In this document: piece by piece, positions 23,291 through 33,761 of the stretch
How positions within the stretch are numbered: the stretch's first letter is position 1
Layout of the letters: each line of letters begins with the position of its first letter
Source: Hymenoscyphus infarciens
Taxonomy: Eukaryota; Ascomycota; Leotiomycetes; Helotiales; Helotiaceae
Assembly: GCA_001414345.1 (NCBI GenBank)
Contig: LLCB01000038.1
Coordinates: 62,001-126,000, forward strand
Length of the DNA: 64,000 nt
Reading direction: 5' to 3'
The notes under the pieces: model-generated
Seen by the model: the letters and a program-made list of their open reading frames with translations, nothing else
The model's database searches: none
Told to the model about the DNA's origin: nothing
Translations under genes and position numbers: made by a program

Positions 23291-24084
23291 GAGAAGAGGG
23301 GTGAGGGGTGAGAGGGAAAGGGGAGGGCAGATTGTAGAATACTTGTGTTATAGAAGAGAAATTGCTATACAGATTTTTTTCGGTAGTCTTTCGGGTTTGG
23401 GAATGTGATTACTTTGGGATCTTTGGGGGTGATACGAAGTTGAAAACTTTGGGTTAACAGGGACTGAATAAACATAACCTACCTTTCTTCCTTAAAGGCA
23501 AGTAAGGGAAGGAGGAAGTGACAGATCCCCGAATGTTTTATTTTATTTTACTAAACTCCAGACCTGAACCTTCTTATCCCGAACTTCTACTATATACTAT
23601 ATACTATATAATATAGATTCCAATCCCACACACCTTATATATCAGCCTCCTCTCTATCCTCTCTCCCACCTCTAACAAGCATTCAACTAATACATTATAA
23701 AGAGACAACCGTGAAAAATTACCTCTCTTCTTATTATATTTATCTCTAAATCATCTCTTCTTTATATAGTACTTTTAACAATTTCGTAGAGTAATTTTCG
23801 TGAATTTCGCTTTAGTAGACTCCTTCTAGCCTTTCCATTCCTAGCCTTTCTATTCCTAGCCTTTCCATTCCTAGCCCCTCTTTTTAGCTTTCCGAGCTAA
23901 TCTAATCCTTCTTTTACTATTGTCCTTCCTCTCTTCTCATATCCTATAAGAGGAATTTTCCTATTCTATTATATCTAAATAGAGCGGGGTATCCTTCCTT
24001 ATCCTATTGCCTAGGAGCGTTTAGGCAGGGAAAATTAAAACGCTGATATTAAGATTCGAAAATGATTATTATAATTGCCTTTCC
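23291..24084. other. Intergenic with an AT-rich patch
   Basis: No gene seen. About 23,560-24,000 is AT- and pyrimidine-rich with TATACTA repeats and may be an old decayed insert. It also contains the 15-bp tandem repeat listed separately. Confidence 0.5.
23826..23878. repeat. 15-bp tandem repeat, 3.5 units
   Basis: CTAGCCTTTCCATTC occurs three times head to tail (the middle unit with one C-to-T change), followed by a partial unit. Confidence 0.9.
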
Positions 24085-26295
24085 ATGTATAGTCTATCCT
24101 TCGAACCCATGGATGAATTAGAGATTATTCTGGTCGAGGTTAAAAATAAGACGCTCGTCTAGAGCACCTCCTCTTGTTGCTACATGGCATTGTCTTATGT
24201 ATAGGGTAAGATTCCTCGGTTGCTCTTGGAGGAGTCGAACTTATTGGCATTGCAAGAACACATGTCACTTCACCAAAAATGCATCAAATTCCCTCGAGTT
24301 TTACGGGATGCGATACTTTTCGTTCACGAAGTTGGAGAGAGCAGTACTTATGGGTTGATACACTCTGCATGGTCCACGATAGTGATACTCGACATGACCA
24401 GATTGCTCGAATGGACGACATGTATAAAGGCTCTTCTTGCACTCTTGTTGCTCTCGACTCCAAAGATGCATCTGGCTGCCTTCCCAGAGTTCAACCCAAC
24501 ACGAGAAACGCCTCTCGAATTGCGCAATTAAGTGGACTTGGTATTTCTAGAAGAAAGCCAGAGCTTGCTACAGTCAGTTGTAAGTTAAGCTTCCCTTTTG
24601 ACGATATTTTGTAAACCGTGCGTTTTCAGAAGAAAAAATTCTCTTCCATCTATTTAAAAAACAGAAAACTAAAGTACTCTTTAAGATATAAGACCTAGCT
24701 AGAAAGAACCGCTATATCTTCTTATACCTCCTCTCTCTTTATTACTAATAATACTTAATTATTTAAAACCCCCCTTTTCGTAAGAAAAATTTTCATACCC
24801 CTATAATTCTATCAAGACCCTATAAAAATTTAGACATATATCTAAGTGTCTATTTTCTTTCTAAAAGGTTTATAGAGTAAGAAATGGGGTATAGAGCTCT
24901 TATTATCTATTCTTAAGGATCTAATAACATACGTTGTTATTAAGTAAAGAGGGAAAGAGTGTCTAGGTAAAAAGTTTTTTTCTAAAAACGCACGGTTTAT
25001 AAAATCTTGTCAAAAGGGAAGCTTAACTTGCAACTGACTGTAGCATTTTCTCGCAATCCACCTACGAGATGCGTGGCTGGACATTGCAAGAACGCCTCCA
25101 TTCAAAACGCCGTCTCTATTTCACAAACGAACAGTTGTATTTCCATTGTCAGACATCGCTCTGGAGCGAAGACAAATCTGAATATTTCCACCAAGATGCT
25201 GATCTTTTTGGCCACTACCCTTCTTCCAAATGGCATTCAGATTCTCGCTACAAAAACCGGCTAGGAAAGGAGAAGGCTTACGAAGATTTGACATCACAAT
25301 ATACCCAAACACGATTGTCGTTTCAATCAGACCGTTTGACTGCTTTCTCTGGAATTACCAACGCACTTGTCGATGAATGGGGCTGGGAATTTCTTCATAG
25401 CCTCCCTTTGCAAGCATCCCATCTTGCACTGATGAGGGATTTTTCCAAACTTCCTCTGGAGCGAATTTATGCTCCAAAGACAAATTCAAATACCCCACGT
25501 TGGTCTTGGGTAGCTTGGACAGCAGGGGCACCAGGGGGTGTAGGAATTCGTGACTGGTTACGAGCAGAGTACTTTTACACTACTCTCTTGATTATTCAAC
25601 TAGGACTAGGAAAAAAATTTCAATTATCCTACGAGACTAGAACAATGAAATTTATATCATCTTCATTATTCTAGAAGAGTTAGGAGAATTAAGAAGGGGA
25701 AGGTACCTTAGACTACAGTCGCGAATTCCTAAAACCCCTGGTGGGGGTGCACTACTAAGTTGTCCAGACACACAGTCCGGGGTTCAGTTGCCACTCAACG
25801 CGGCCCACCTCAGTGTTTGGGAGATACGTGGATATCACCGCGAACCCGAATTCCGGATCGTTATCGGATTTGCTTTCCTTCAGCGGTGAGTATATCCCAA
25901 CCAGCAGCTTTCTTTTCTGCCATACAGCCATCGGTAAAGGCTATGATATAAAGGGCCGTAGTGAGAGACGTGTTTTTCGAATACTCGATTCCAGATTTCG
26001 TTCATGCGGGGTGTTGTTTCGTGCCCGTATAGGTACCGATCTACTGTTCAACAACTCTCGGGTCCAAAAGGGTAACTCTTGGTTGGTGTTGCTGGGTACC
26101 GCGCCCAGACCGTTGGCATACGTACTGGAAGAGACCGTGTCTAGGGTTTCGATTGATCATGATGATCATGAAGATGTTTATATCTCATATCAAGATTATT
26201 ATCTCAAGACTGCTGCTGGTTCGGGAGCCTGGAATGTCATGTTGATCGAATGCAGGAAGGATGGGAAGTTTGCTGTGCGAGTGACTTTTGGATAG
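24085..26295 (+). pseudogene. HET-domain (heterokaryon incompatibility-type) gene, broken and MITE-split
   Basis: A decayed HET gene; such proteins trigger cell death on non-self fusion or act in NLR-like immunity in fungi. The HET landmarks are readable: YMALSYV-G, QYLWVDTLCMVHDSD, MDDMYKGSSCTLVALD, then MRGWTLQERLHSKRRLYFT and a C-terminal region ending MLIECRKDGKFAVRVTFG. Lesions seen: TAG at 24160-24162 where Q fits, TAG at 24202-24204 in the place of the conserved W of SYVWG, a 2-base gain in a GA run at about 24,331-24,342, and a 470-bp MITE (24571-25040) lying exactly between ELA and the STYEMRGW region. Further downstream (about 25,600-25,820) the frame changes again. With this many breaks it is very unlikely to be functional. 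Confidence 0.85.
24571..25040. mobile_element. 470-bp MITE inserted in the HET gene
   Basis: Terminal inverted repeats of about 65-70 bp (CAGTCAGTTG...AAACCGTGCGTTTT) at both ends match except for a few substitutions. TA is duplicated at 24569-24570 and 25041-25042. CAGT ends with a TA target are typical of Tc1/mariner-related MITEs. The interior (24,640-24,980) is AT-rich with no coding capacity. Host reading frame is continuous across the site when the element and one TA are left out. Confidence 0.9.
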
Positions 26296-27412
26296 AGTCA
26301 GGAGAATGCGTGGAAGATGGCCGACGCAAGAGTTGGAGAGATTCTTCTCGGTTGAGGGATGGGAAGTTGGAGTAACTTTACCGCGTTGGAGATGGAAGAA
26401 CAGTCGTGGGTTGCGCACCTTTGGGTTTTTCATGTTGTGAGAATATCGGGCGATGCTTAGAAAGAAGTGTTCGTTGGCGCCATTGAGGGCCCCAAGTTGC
26501 GGCCTCTCAATGTGCTGATTTGGAAAGCACGATTTGCCACAACCATTCCAGCGAAGGAATCGTTTTATCTTAAGTGATCGATGTAATTGACTTCAACAAC
26601 GAATATCACGGAGCGCCTTGTTTGTCGTTTCCACCAATCATCTGGAAGGAATTGATAAGCGAGAGGATCGACGTGTTTCGGAGATCCCCTCATCGCGGCC
26701 CCGGAAGTGAAAGGAAGCAAAATTCCCCAGGCGCCCGGAATCTTCTATATCACCAACTCCAGACCAACAGTATGAGAATGAGCGTACACCTTTTGTTATC
26801 TTCCTCTTGCGGCGAGTGGCGACCTGCGCGACGTTCTCCTCGCGGTTGAGTTCAAGGAATCTGAGGAGTCTGAGGAATGCAATGAAAGTTGTCAAGCGGC
26901 CGCTCAAGATTCCCTCATTTTTACAGACAGTTCATGGTGCACTGGTGACAAAGTTTTGTCATTGTCTCGGCATAGAGAGAGAAATTGTTTTTGTTTTGGG
27001 GGGTCATACGTACAAGGGGGAAGCGTGCGACTCCTTGCGTTCGTTTCAAGTCGACAGCGCAATCTTCAAGGCGATATTAAAAAAATGCCAATTCCCCTGA
27101 TATAAAGTGCTCAAGTTAAGCGACTTGGCGGAGCACCTGCACGAGCTTGAGGGGGATTTGACATTATATAATCTGGAGTGCTCTTTCCTTTCTTTCCTTC
27201 ATGAATACCTTCGTATTTTTACCATTTCTAACGACCGCGAGTTCGGTGTTTGTCTTTCTTTTCGACCCTAGAGGTTGATGTTCATTCTTTTCATAAGACA
27301 CTCCTTTTTATCTGCTAGAAGCACGTCCATTCTTCAGGCATAGACACTCTTTTTTCGATATACAATATCCATATCATACACTTCTACGAAGAAACCTCCC
27401 TTGCTCCCAGCC
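26296..27412. other. Intergenic, upstream of cellobiose dehydrogenase
   Basis: No convincing gene; the open frames at 26,574-27,100 overlap on both strands. A small hairpin (CATTGAGGGCC...GGCCTCTCAATG, 26,480-26,513) is visible. The last 240 bases are probably the CDH promoter and leader. Confidence 0.5.
27165..27172 (+). promoter_or_regulatory. Possible TATA box of CDH gene
   Basis: TATATAAT lies about 240 bp upstream of the CDH start codon, followed by pyrimidine-rich sequence as is common in fungal leaders. Position is plausible but not decisive. Confidence 0.3.
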
Positions 27413-29740
27413 ATGTATAGCAATATGCTTGGGCTCGCGGCCCTCCTCGCAGGGACCGCTGCTTCCGCGGGTATTACTACCTCGTTATTCAATGACCCAA
27501 AAACTGGCATTGACTTCCAGGCGTACACGGCTCCCGATACCGACTACCGTTTTGGTATTGTCATTCCCGAAACACCAGGAGCCGACTTTATTGGTCAGAT
27601 GGTCATACCAATCACAACAGCAGGTGGATGGGGGGCTGTCTCCTTGAACGGAGGCATGTTGAACCATCTCCTTCTCCTCGCTTGGGCAAATGGCGAAGAA
27701 ATCGTCACTTCTTTCCGAATAGCCACCTCATATGCCAACCCAGACGTTTACACTGCTACCACCGTGGCAGCGGTACCAATCGCGAACGGTACTTTTGTTA
27801 ACAGCACACATATCTCTTATACCTTCTTGTGCCAGGGATGTATTACCGGATCAACTGCAAGCTTCAACTCCTCAGCTCCAACTCCAATCTTCGGATATGC
27901 AGTCGCTGCTGATAACCCAACGATCGTGTCGGATCCTACAAGTGCCCTTACATACCACGGCGCTGGTTTCGGTCAATATGCGGTTGACTTAACGAATGCC
28001 AAATCAGCAAACTATGATACCTGGGCTTCGTGGGCTTCTGCCACTAAAACTACACCAATTACCACTCCTGTCGGCTCTGGAAACAGCACTAACAGCACCA
28101 CACCAATTTATGGCAACAGCACAACCTCAATCCCAACCACTTTAAACTCCACCTACGATTTTATCGTGGTAGGTGGTGGACCAGCCGGAATTGTCGCCGC
28201 GGAACGTCTCGCAGAATCCGGTGTGAGCGTTCTTCTCCTCGAGCGAGGACCAGCCAACACTGTCGCCCTCGGATCTACCTTGCAACTCCCATGGAACGAG
28301 ACCCTCACACCCTATGACATTCCAGCTCTCGGAAGTAGTTTGACCACTCTTTCGGGCACCAAATTTTGCAGTGATACCGCCTCGACAGCCGGATGTCTTT
28401 TGGGAGGTTCAAGTTCCATCAATGGATTGAACTTCATCCACCCACCTGAGCATGATTTCGAAAGATGGCCAACAGGATGGCAATGGAGTGATGTTTCAGA
28501 GGCAGCAGACCGTCTTTACTCACGGAACCCAGGAACAACCCTCCCTTCTGCCGATAAAAAGTACTACGACGACAGCGCTTTCACTACTCTTTCATCTTTA
28601 CTAGCTGGTAAAAAATGGACCCAGGTCGATTCCATCGAGTCACCAAATGAGAAGCATAACGTGTACTCTAGACCAGCCTGGTCCATCACAGGCAATCTCC
28701 GTGCCGGACCAGCTCGAACATACATGCCATTCGCCAAAGCACTACCAAACTTCACTCTCAAGCTCGAGACAAAGGTGACCCAACTCGTCCGAACCGGAGG
28801 AAAGATCACTGGTGTCTTGACTCTCGCAGCTGATGGCGGCTCTCAACTCATCAACCTCAAAGACAACGGGAAGGTCGTGCTTGCCGCCGGTGCCATGTCC
28901 ACACCTCGAATCCTCTGGAACTCAGGTATCGGTCTCAAAGACGCATTGACAATCGTCAAAACCGGAACTTCAGGTGTCACTCTCCCAGATGAGGCAGATT
29001 GGATCAGTCTTCCGGTGGGTCACAACCTTCGAGACCATGCTCAAGTCCAAATCCAATTCAACAGTGCCACAAACTTCACTGCCTATGCTTTTAATGCCAT
29101 CGCAACCGACCCCGTTGATTCGGATCTTGAGCTCTTCCAAAAGGGTAGCGGACCCCTCAGTCAGGCTGCTCAACGCATGCATCTCTGGACTTCAGTCAAC
29201 GGAACGGATGGCAGGACTCGATATCTCCAAGGAACAGCTAGTGCAATGGCAACTGGTGTAGTCACCGTTAGAGCTTTCCTCACGCACGGTACCACCACTC
29301 TTGGAGAACTCGGAATCTCTGCATCAGGAAATACCATTCTCAACACCAAACCATGGCTCGTTGATGCAGCAGACAACAAAGCTATGTCTGACTTCATTCA
29401 ATTTTGGTTGGATGCCACATCCAACTCCACCTTAAGCTATATCACGCCTGGTTCTACGCCCGCTAGCATCATCGCCAACAAGATGATCAGTGGTGATCAC
29501 TGGGTTGGAAGTGCCAAGATGGGTACAGACGATGGACGTGTTTCCAATGGAACCAGTGTTGTCGATTTGGACACCAAGGTTTATGGAACTGACAACTTGT
29601 TCGTTGTCGATGCTTCCATCCATCCTGATTTACCAACTGGTAACACCCAGGCTATTATTATGATCACTGCTGAGCATGCTGCTAAGAAGATTGCTGCTTA
29701 TGGGGTTACGAGCAATGCCGATGATGGCGATGATTGTTAG
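27413..29740 (+). CDS. Cellobiose dehydrogenase (heme domain plus GMC flavodomain), secreted
   Basis: An intronless gene for a 775-aa extracellular flavocytochrome. It oxidises cellobiose or related sugars and passes electrons to lytic polysaccharide monooxygenases or quinones during plant-cell-wall breakdown. MYSNMLGLAALLAGTAASA is a signal peptide. Residues about 20-205 form the b-type cytochrome domain; M82 in GGMLNHLLLLAW and H182 in YHGAGFGQY are the likely heme ligands. A Ser/Thr/Asn-rich linker (about 205-245) with many NST-type glycosylation sites follows. The GMC oxidoreductase domain opens with the FAD motif VVGGGPAG (about 252) and carries the catalytic H737 in ASIHPDLPTGN. No CBM1 cellulose-binding module follows, so it is a class without CBM (IIB or III). 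I chose the ATG at 27413 because the open frame upstream begins only at a TTG. Confidence 0.92.
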   Translation: MYSNMLGLAALLAGTAASAGITTSLFNDPKTGIDFQAYTAPDTDYRFGIVIPETPGADFIGQMVIPITTAGGWGAVSLNGGMLNHLLLLAWANGEEIVTSFRIATSYANPDVYTATTVAAVPIANGTFVNSTHISYTFLCQGCITGSTASFNSSAPTPIFGYAVAADNPTIVSDPTSALTYHGAGFGQYAVDLTNAKSANYDTWASWASATKTTPITTPVGSGNSTNSTTPIYGNSTTSIPTTLNSTYDFIVVGGGPAGIVAAERLAESGVSVLLLERGPANTVALGSTLQLPWNETLTPYDIPALGSSLTTLSGTKFCSDTASTAGCLLGGSSSINGLNFIHPPEHDFERWPTGWQWSDVSEAADRLYSRNPGTTLPSADKKYYDDSAFTTLSSLLAGKKWTQVDSIESPNEKHNVYSRPAWSITGNLRAGPARTYMPFAKALPNFTLKLETKVTQLVRTGGKITGVLTLAADGGSQLINLKDNGKVVLAAGAMSTPRILWNSGIGLKDALTIVKTGTSGVTLPDEADWISLPVGHNLRDHAQVQIQFNSATNFTAYAFNAIATDPVDSDLELFQKGSGPLSQAAQRMHLWTSVNGTDGRTRYLQGTASAMATGVVTVRAFLTHGTTTLGELGISASGNTILNTKPWLVDAADNKAMSDFIQFWLDATSNSTLSYITPGSTPASIIANKMISGDHWVGSAKMGTDDGRVSNGTSVVDLDTKVYGTDNLFVVDASIHPDLPTGNTQAIIMITAEHAAKKIAAYGVTSNADDGDDC

Positions 29741-30829
29741 AGAGATTATTTGGGAGTTTCTGTTAGAGAAAAGCAAGTTGGCTCGGGATTTAGAACGGGC
29801 TTGATACGTTATATTTTCACTGTATATATTTTTCTATCTTCTTTTGTATATTTTATTGCTTATTAGACAAGAATCGTAACATAAGAGTTGCCAAACTACT
29901 TGACTGTACCGAAGTGCCAGATTATCAATAGTAACATTCTCAAACCTTCTCATTGATTTCCGCTGATGCACTTCTTTGAGGATGAAAGGAAACACTCGCT
30001 TAATTTCTCCTCACTTGACCTTCAGATACATCTGCGCTGATATCCGTTATCCTCGCTACTAAGTACAACCTAGTTATCCAAGAAAAGCATGTTCTATTAA
30101 TTGGATCTATATATCTTTTTAAGCCCTTACATTGCCATTCCGGATCCCAAGAAATAAGACTGAAATAGCTAGATTCATTCGTATGAACCGTTAGTAGTTC
30201 TTATTCATGATATGTAGACCGAAAGTTTCCTACAAATAGAAGGCCAAGAAAGTTAGTTGAGAGTCTTATGTTTCTTCCCATAATTGCCTTGTATCAAATT
30301 CCCAGTTTATAATTTTGCTTCAATTTCTGTTGGCAGCACTGTTGTGATGCATGAGAAACCACCTTATGCTGCAAATTCCCGGTAACAAAAAAGAAATTGA
30401 AATTTCTTGGTTCGATCCTTTCGAAATCTTGAGCCATTTCTCGAGATTCTTGAAACTGAGTGTTGAAGCCCTCAAAGTCCAACCGTGGGTTCCGGAAAAG
30501 ATTTTACCCACTCTCCACTCCCCAATGTTGGCACTAGTAAAACTATTACCCCGCTACCCCTCCAAACATCCAAGTCACACACAATTCAGATACAACAATT
30601 CTCATTGGCAGTGTCAACCCCGGAAAACAGTAAGCTGCCAATTTTTGCTCTTGGTTTTGTAGCATAAGTGTATCTCAAAATCTTTGCCATTACTAGCAGC
30701 CGGTTCTGAGCTTTTCCAGACTTCGGAAGTGAATTTGACCTTAACTACCCGAGCAGCTCCGGACTTTCAATTATTTTCCAATTGAAACTCTTCAACTAGT
30801 CCAGACATCGCATACAGAACTTCTTTCGA
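29741..30829. other. Intergenic, no gene seen
   Basis: Normal composition with scattered short open frames on both strands, none with recognisable features. Confidence 0.55.
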
Positions 30830-31831
30830 ATGTCAATATCACCAAAACCACCAATACACATCTCCACCAGAAATTCCTCTAAAATGGGTTCCACAGAAGT
30901 TCCTCCAGACACATCCAACCTCGACGGCTTAGTCTGGTTCTTCGGCTACCCAATCAAACACTCCTTCTCCCCTCTCCTCCACCAAACAGTCTACGACAAC
31001 ATCAACCTAAAATGGTCCCAAATCCCCTTTGAATCCCTCGACACTACCAAATTCCTCGAAATAATCCATGACCCAAAGTGCCACGGCTCCACCGTAACAA
31101 TGCCCCATAAAGTCAGCATCATTCCCCACCTAGACGAACTCACAGACGAATGTCGAGACGTGGGAGCTTGCAACACGATATTCTTCAAAGAAGGAAAGGA
31201 TGGGAAGAGATTACTCGTTGGGACGAACACGGATATTATTGGTGTTCGGGAGGCTTTCTTTCAGAATCTGCCGGAGGGTGCGACTTCTGAAATTTATCGT
31301 GGGAGACCGGGTTTGGTAGTTGGTGGTGGAGGTGCTTGTCGATCTGCTGTTTATGCGTTACATAAATTTGTGGGATGCAGTCAGATTTATATCGTCAATC
31401 GAGATGTTGCGGAGGTAGAGGCTGTACTTTCAAGTTGTAAAGCTGCTGGGTTTGGGGATAACCTTATTCATGTCAAGACTGTTGCTGAGGCGGAAGCACT
31501 TGCTTCCCCGGGAACAATTGTGTCTTGTATACCAAATTTCCCACCAAAGACACCGGCGGAAATTGAGGCTAGGGAGGTGATTGTTACGTTCTTGGAGAAG
31601 AAGGAGAAGGGGGCCATTTTGGAGATGTGCTATCATCCTACGCCTTATACGGAGATTGGAAATATCAGTGAGAAGTTGGGCTGGCAAGTTATTTTGGGCA
31701 CGGAGGCTATGATTTATCAAGGCTTGGAACAGGATAGATATTGGACTGGAAAAGGGGTAGCAGAATTGCCTAGCAAGGAGGTTCATGTTGCAATTGCGGA
31801 GGCATTGAAGGAGCATCATTCCAGAGATTGA
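30830..31831 (+). CDS. Quinate/shikimate dehydrogenase (catabolic, QutB/qa-3 type)
   Basis: A single-exon 333-aa cytosolic enzyme of the AroE fold that oxidises quinate or shikimate to 3-dehydroquinate or 3-dehydroshikimate, the first step of quinate use. Substrate-site residues are in GYPIKHSFSPLLHQ (about 39-52). The catalytic lysine is in TVTMPHK (K94) and the aspartate in GTNTD (D135). The dinucleotide loop is VVGGGGACRSAVYAL (about 163-177), followed by NRD, which hints at NAD rather than NADP. Length and single-domain form fit the catabolic enzyme, not the pentafunctional AROM protein. A second in-frame ATG (30884, MGSTEVPP) may be the real start, giving 315 aa. It converges on the 3-dehydroquinase gene 150 bp away, which supports a quinate role. 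Confidence 0.9.
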   Translation: MSISPKPPIHISTRNSSKMGSTEVPPDTSNLDGLVWFFGYPIKHSFSPLLHQTVYDNINLKWSQIPFESLDTTKFLEIIHDPKCHGSTVTMPHKVSIIPHLDELTDECRDVGACNTIFFKEGKDGKRLLVGTNTDIIGVREAFFQNLPEGATSEIYRGRPGLVVGGGGACRSAVYALHKFVGCSQIYIVNRDVAEVEAVLSSCKAAGFGDNLIHVKTVAEAEALASPGTIVSCIPNFPPKTPAEIEAREVIVTFLEKKEKGAILEMCYHPTPYTEIGNISEKLGWQVILGTEAMIYQGLEQDRYWTGKGVAELPSKEVHVAIAEALKEHHSRD

Positions 31832-31981
31832 TGCCCGAATATATATAGAGTTGAAAGATGCAAAGTATATTGAATCGAAGTAATTCTGAAATAGAACCCT
31901 TTTCGATATTGTGGTATAGGCAAAAACCAGAGCATAATATTGTATGTATTTCGTCGAACCAAAATTCTACGAGCTGCCTCC

Positions 31982-32437
31982 TCACTTCTCCTTCGTCTTC
32001 ATATGGTCCAAGCAAAACTCAACAGCAGCCTTATATCCAAACACACCCAGCCCGCAAATTACAGCCTCCGCTTTATCGCTAAAGTAGCTCTTACTCCTCC
32101 ACTCCTCCCTCTTATGCACATTGCTCACATGTATCTCCACAAACGGAATATCCACGCCCAACAAAGCGTCCCTCAACGCCACGCTCTGATGTGTAAATGC
32201 CGCCGGGTTGATGACAATAGCGTCCACGCCCTCTTCTCTAGCCTTGTGTATGCGGTCGATGAGGATGCCTTCGTGATTTGTTTGAAAGAATAAGAGGGAG
32301 GCTCCAGAGGAGGAGGCTTGTGCCACGGCTGCTTGCTCGACGTCGGAAAGGGTTGTTGAACCATAGATGTGTGGTTCGCGTGTGCCGAGGAGATTGAGGT
32401 TTGGTCCGTTGAGGAGGAGGATCTTTTTGGCTCCCAT
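31982..32437 (-). CDS. Catabolic type II 3-dehydroquinase (QutE/qa-2 type)
   Basis: A single-exon 151-aa enzyme that dehydrates 3-dehydroquinate to 3-dehydroshikimate, the step after quinate dehydrogenase. It shows the type II signature [17 protein letters not shown]. The catalytic arginine is in GTREP (R20), the reactive tyrosine in HIYG (Y25), an asparagine in INPAAFTH and a histidine in VEIHVSN. Length is standard for the family. The tail-to-tail pairing with the quinate/shikimate dehydrogenase marks a remnant or minimal quinate-utilisation cluster. No dehydroshikimate dehydratase, permease, activator or repressor of that cluster is visible within this window. Confidence 0.93.
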   Translation of the reverse strand: MGAKKILLLNGPNLNLLGTREPHIYGSTTLSDVEQAAVAQASSSGASLLFFQTNHEGILIDRIHKAREEGVDAIVINPAAFTHQSVALRDALLGVDIPFVEIHVSNVHKREEWRSKSYFSDKAEAVICGLGVFGYKAAVEFCLDHMKTKEK

Positions 32438-33761
32438 TTTGGTTGATGATGCTTCGTAGAGTGAGTACTGATTGTTTGAGTTTGTATTGTGGTAGCTTGG
32501 AAAGTTTGTTATGGTGGAGGACGATGGATTGGTGATTGTTGATCTGCTAGAAGGTCAATTGTTACCATGGTCACAATGACTCCGGTAACGCTGTTATAGC
32601 GGATCTTCATCCTGCCATTGCATGTGGTTTGGTGTTGGGTGGAGTGGAGGTTGATGAATTTCAAAGAGGCGGGGTGAAGTCTGGGGCCCCAGCGGGAGAA
32701 TCTTTTCGCGCCCCCTACGGCGACGGAAAAAACGTCCGAGTTTCCTCCCTCGAAAAAGGAGATTGAATTAGAAATAAAAAAAGATATAACTTCGTTCCAT
32801 GATCATTTAGCCATAAGAGATTCTTTTTTGGTTTTAATATTTTTCTGAGCTCTTCTAGATAAATTTATGTAGTAATGATTGGGTTCTGAATCGACATATC
32901 AACAATCATCAGCAAACGTCAACGTTATACGTGCACCAGTATAACAACACCATCACAAATGTGGTACTCTGGTACTCTATCATTCCAAGTGGCCAAACCT
33001 TTCCGGCTCCCGTTGCTTAAGTGAGCTCAGAATTATTTGGTGTAACTCGAACTCCAGAGTATCCAATAAGCGATCAAGCATGAAGTTGAGTAGGCTAACA
33101 GTTATCGCAAAAGCTACCATTTTTCGTGTAAGTCATTGTTTGTCGAGTAAGCCATCAATTATCAAGTTGGGGGCCAAAAGGAGAGCTGCGAGTAAGCTAC
33201 CATTTTTCGAGTGAGCCATCATTTTTCAAGTAACCCAAACACCACCTTTGGGGACTGAAAAGAGAGTTGAGATTTCTGGCTGCTTCTGAACCGTCCCCTG
33301 ACTTTTTGCTGTTTGTAGGTAGTCTACGCATAGCTGAGATTGTTATTTTGGGTCTATTCGTAGGTCACCTAACAATAGCTGTAAAAGATAGTATCTATTC
33401 CCGGTTTAGCTAGCAATGGCTCGAAGAGTTTTTTGGAGCTAAAAAGAAACTTCATCATAAGGATTGAACTATATTCTAATATTCCCGGAAACTTTTGTAC
33501 CACAAGAGACAGTCTCGTGTCCATGTAACCAGTATTTTTCTTTCTTTCCGAGACACCAAGCGATTGAGTATCATTTCGTCTTCTCTATTCTCTTTCTTGC
33601 GAGATTCTCATTCAGGGCGAGACTCTTCACGCATCTTCGGCATTTACTTTCGTTTTTCAAACATGTCTTTATTACCACCCCTATAAAACCATGCTAAAAC
33701 TCCCCAGGCGAAATCTTGACCCAGGTACTGAGTCATCGAAAACAAAGGGCAATCTTCAAAA
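32438..33761. other. 1.3-kb intergenic region
   Basis: No gene seen. An imperfect direct repeat of phrases like AAGCTACCATTTTTCG and GAGTAAGCCATCA occurs at 33,105-33,235, perhaps an old duplication. Confidence 0.5.
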
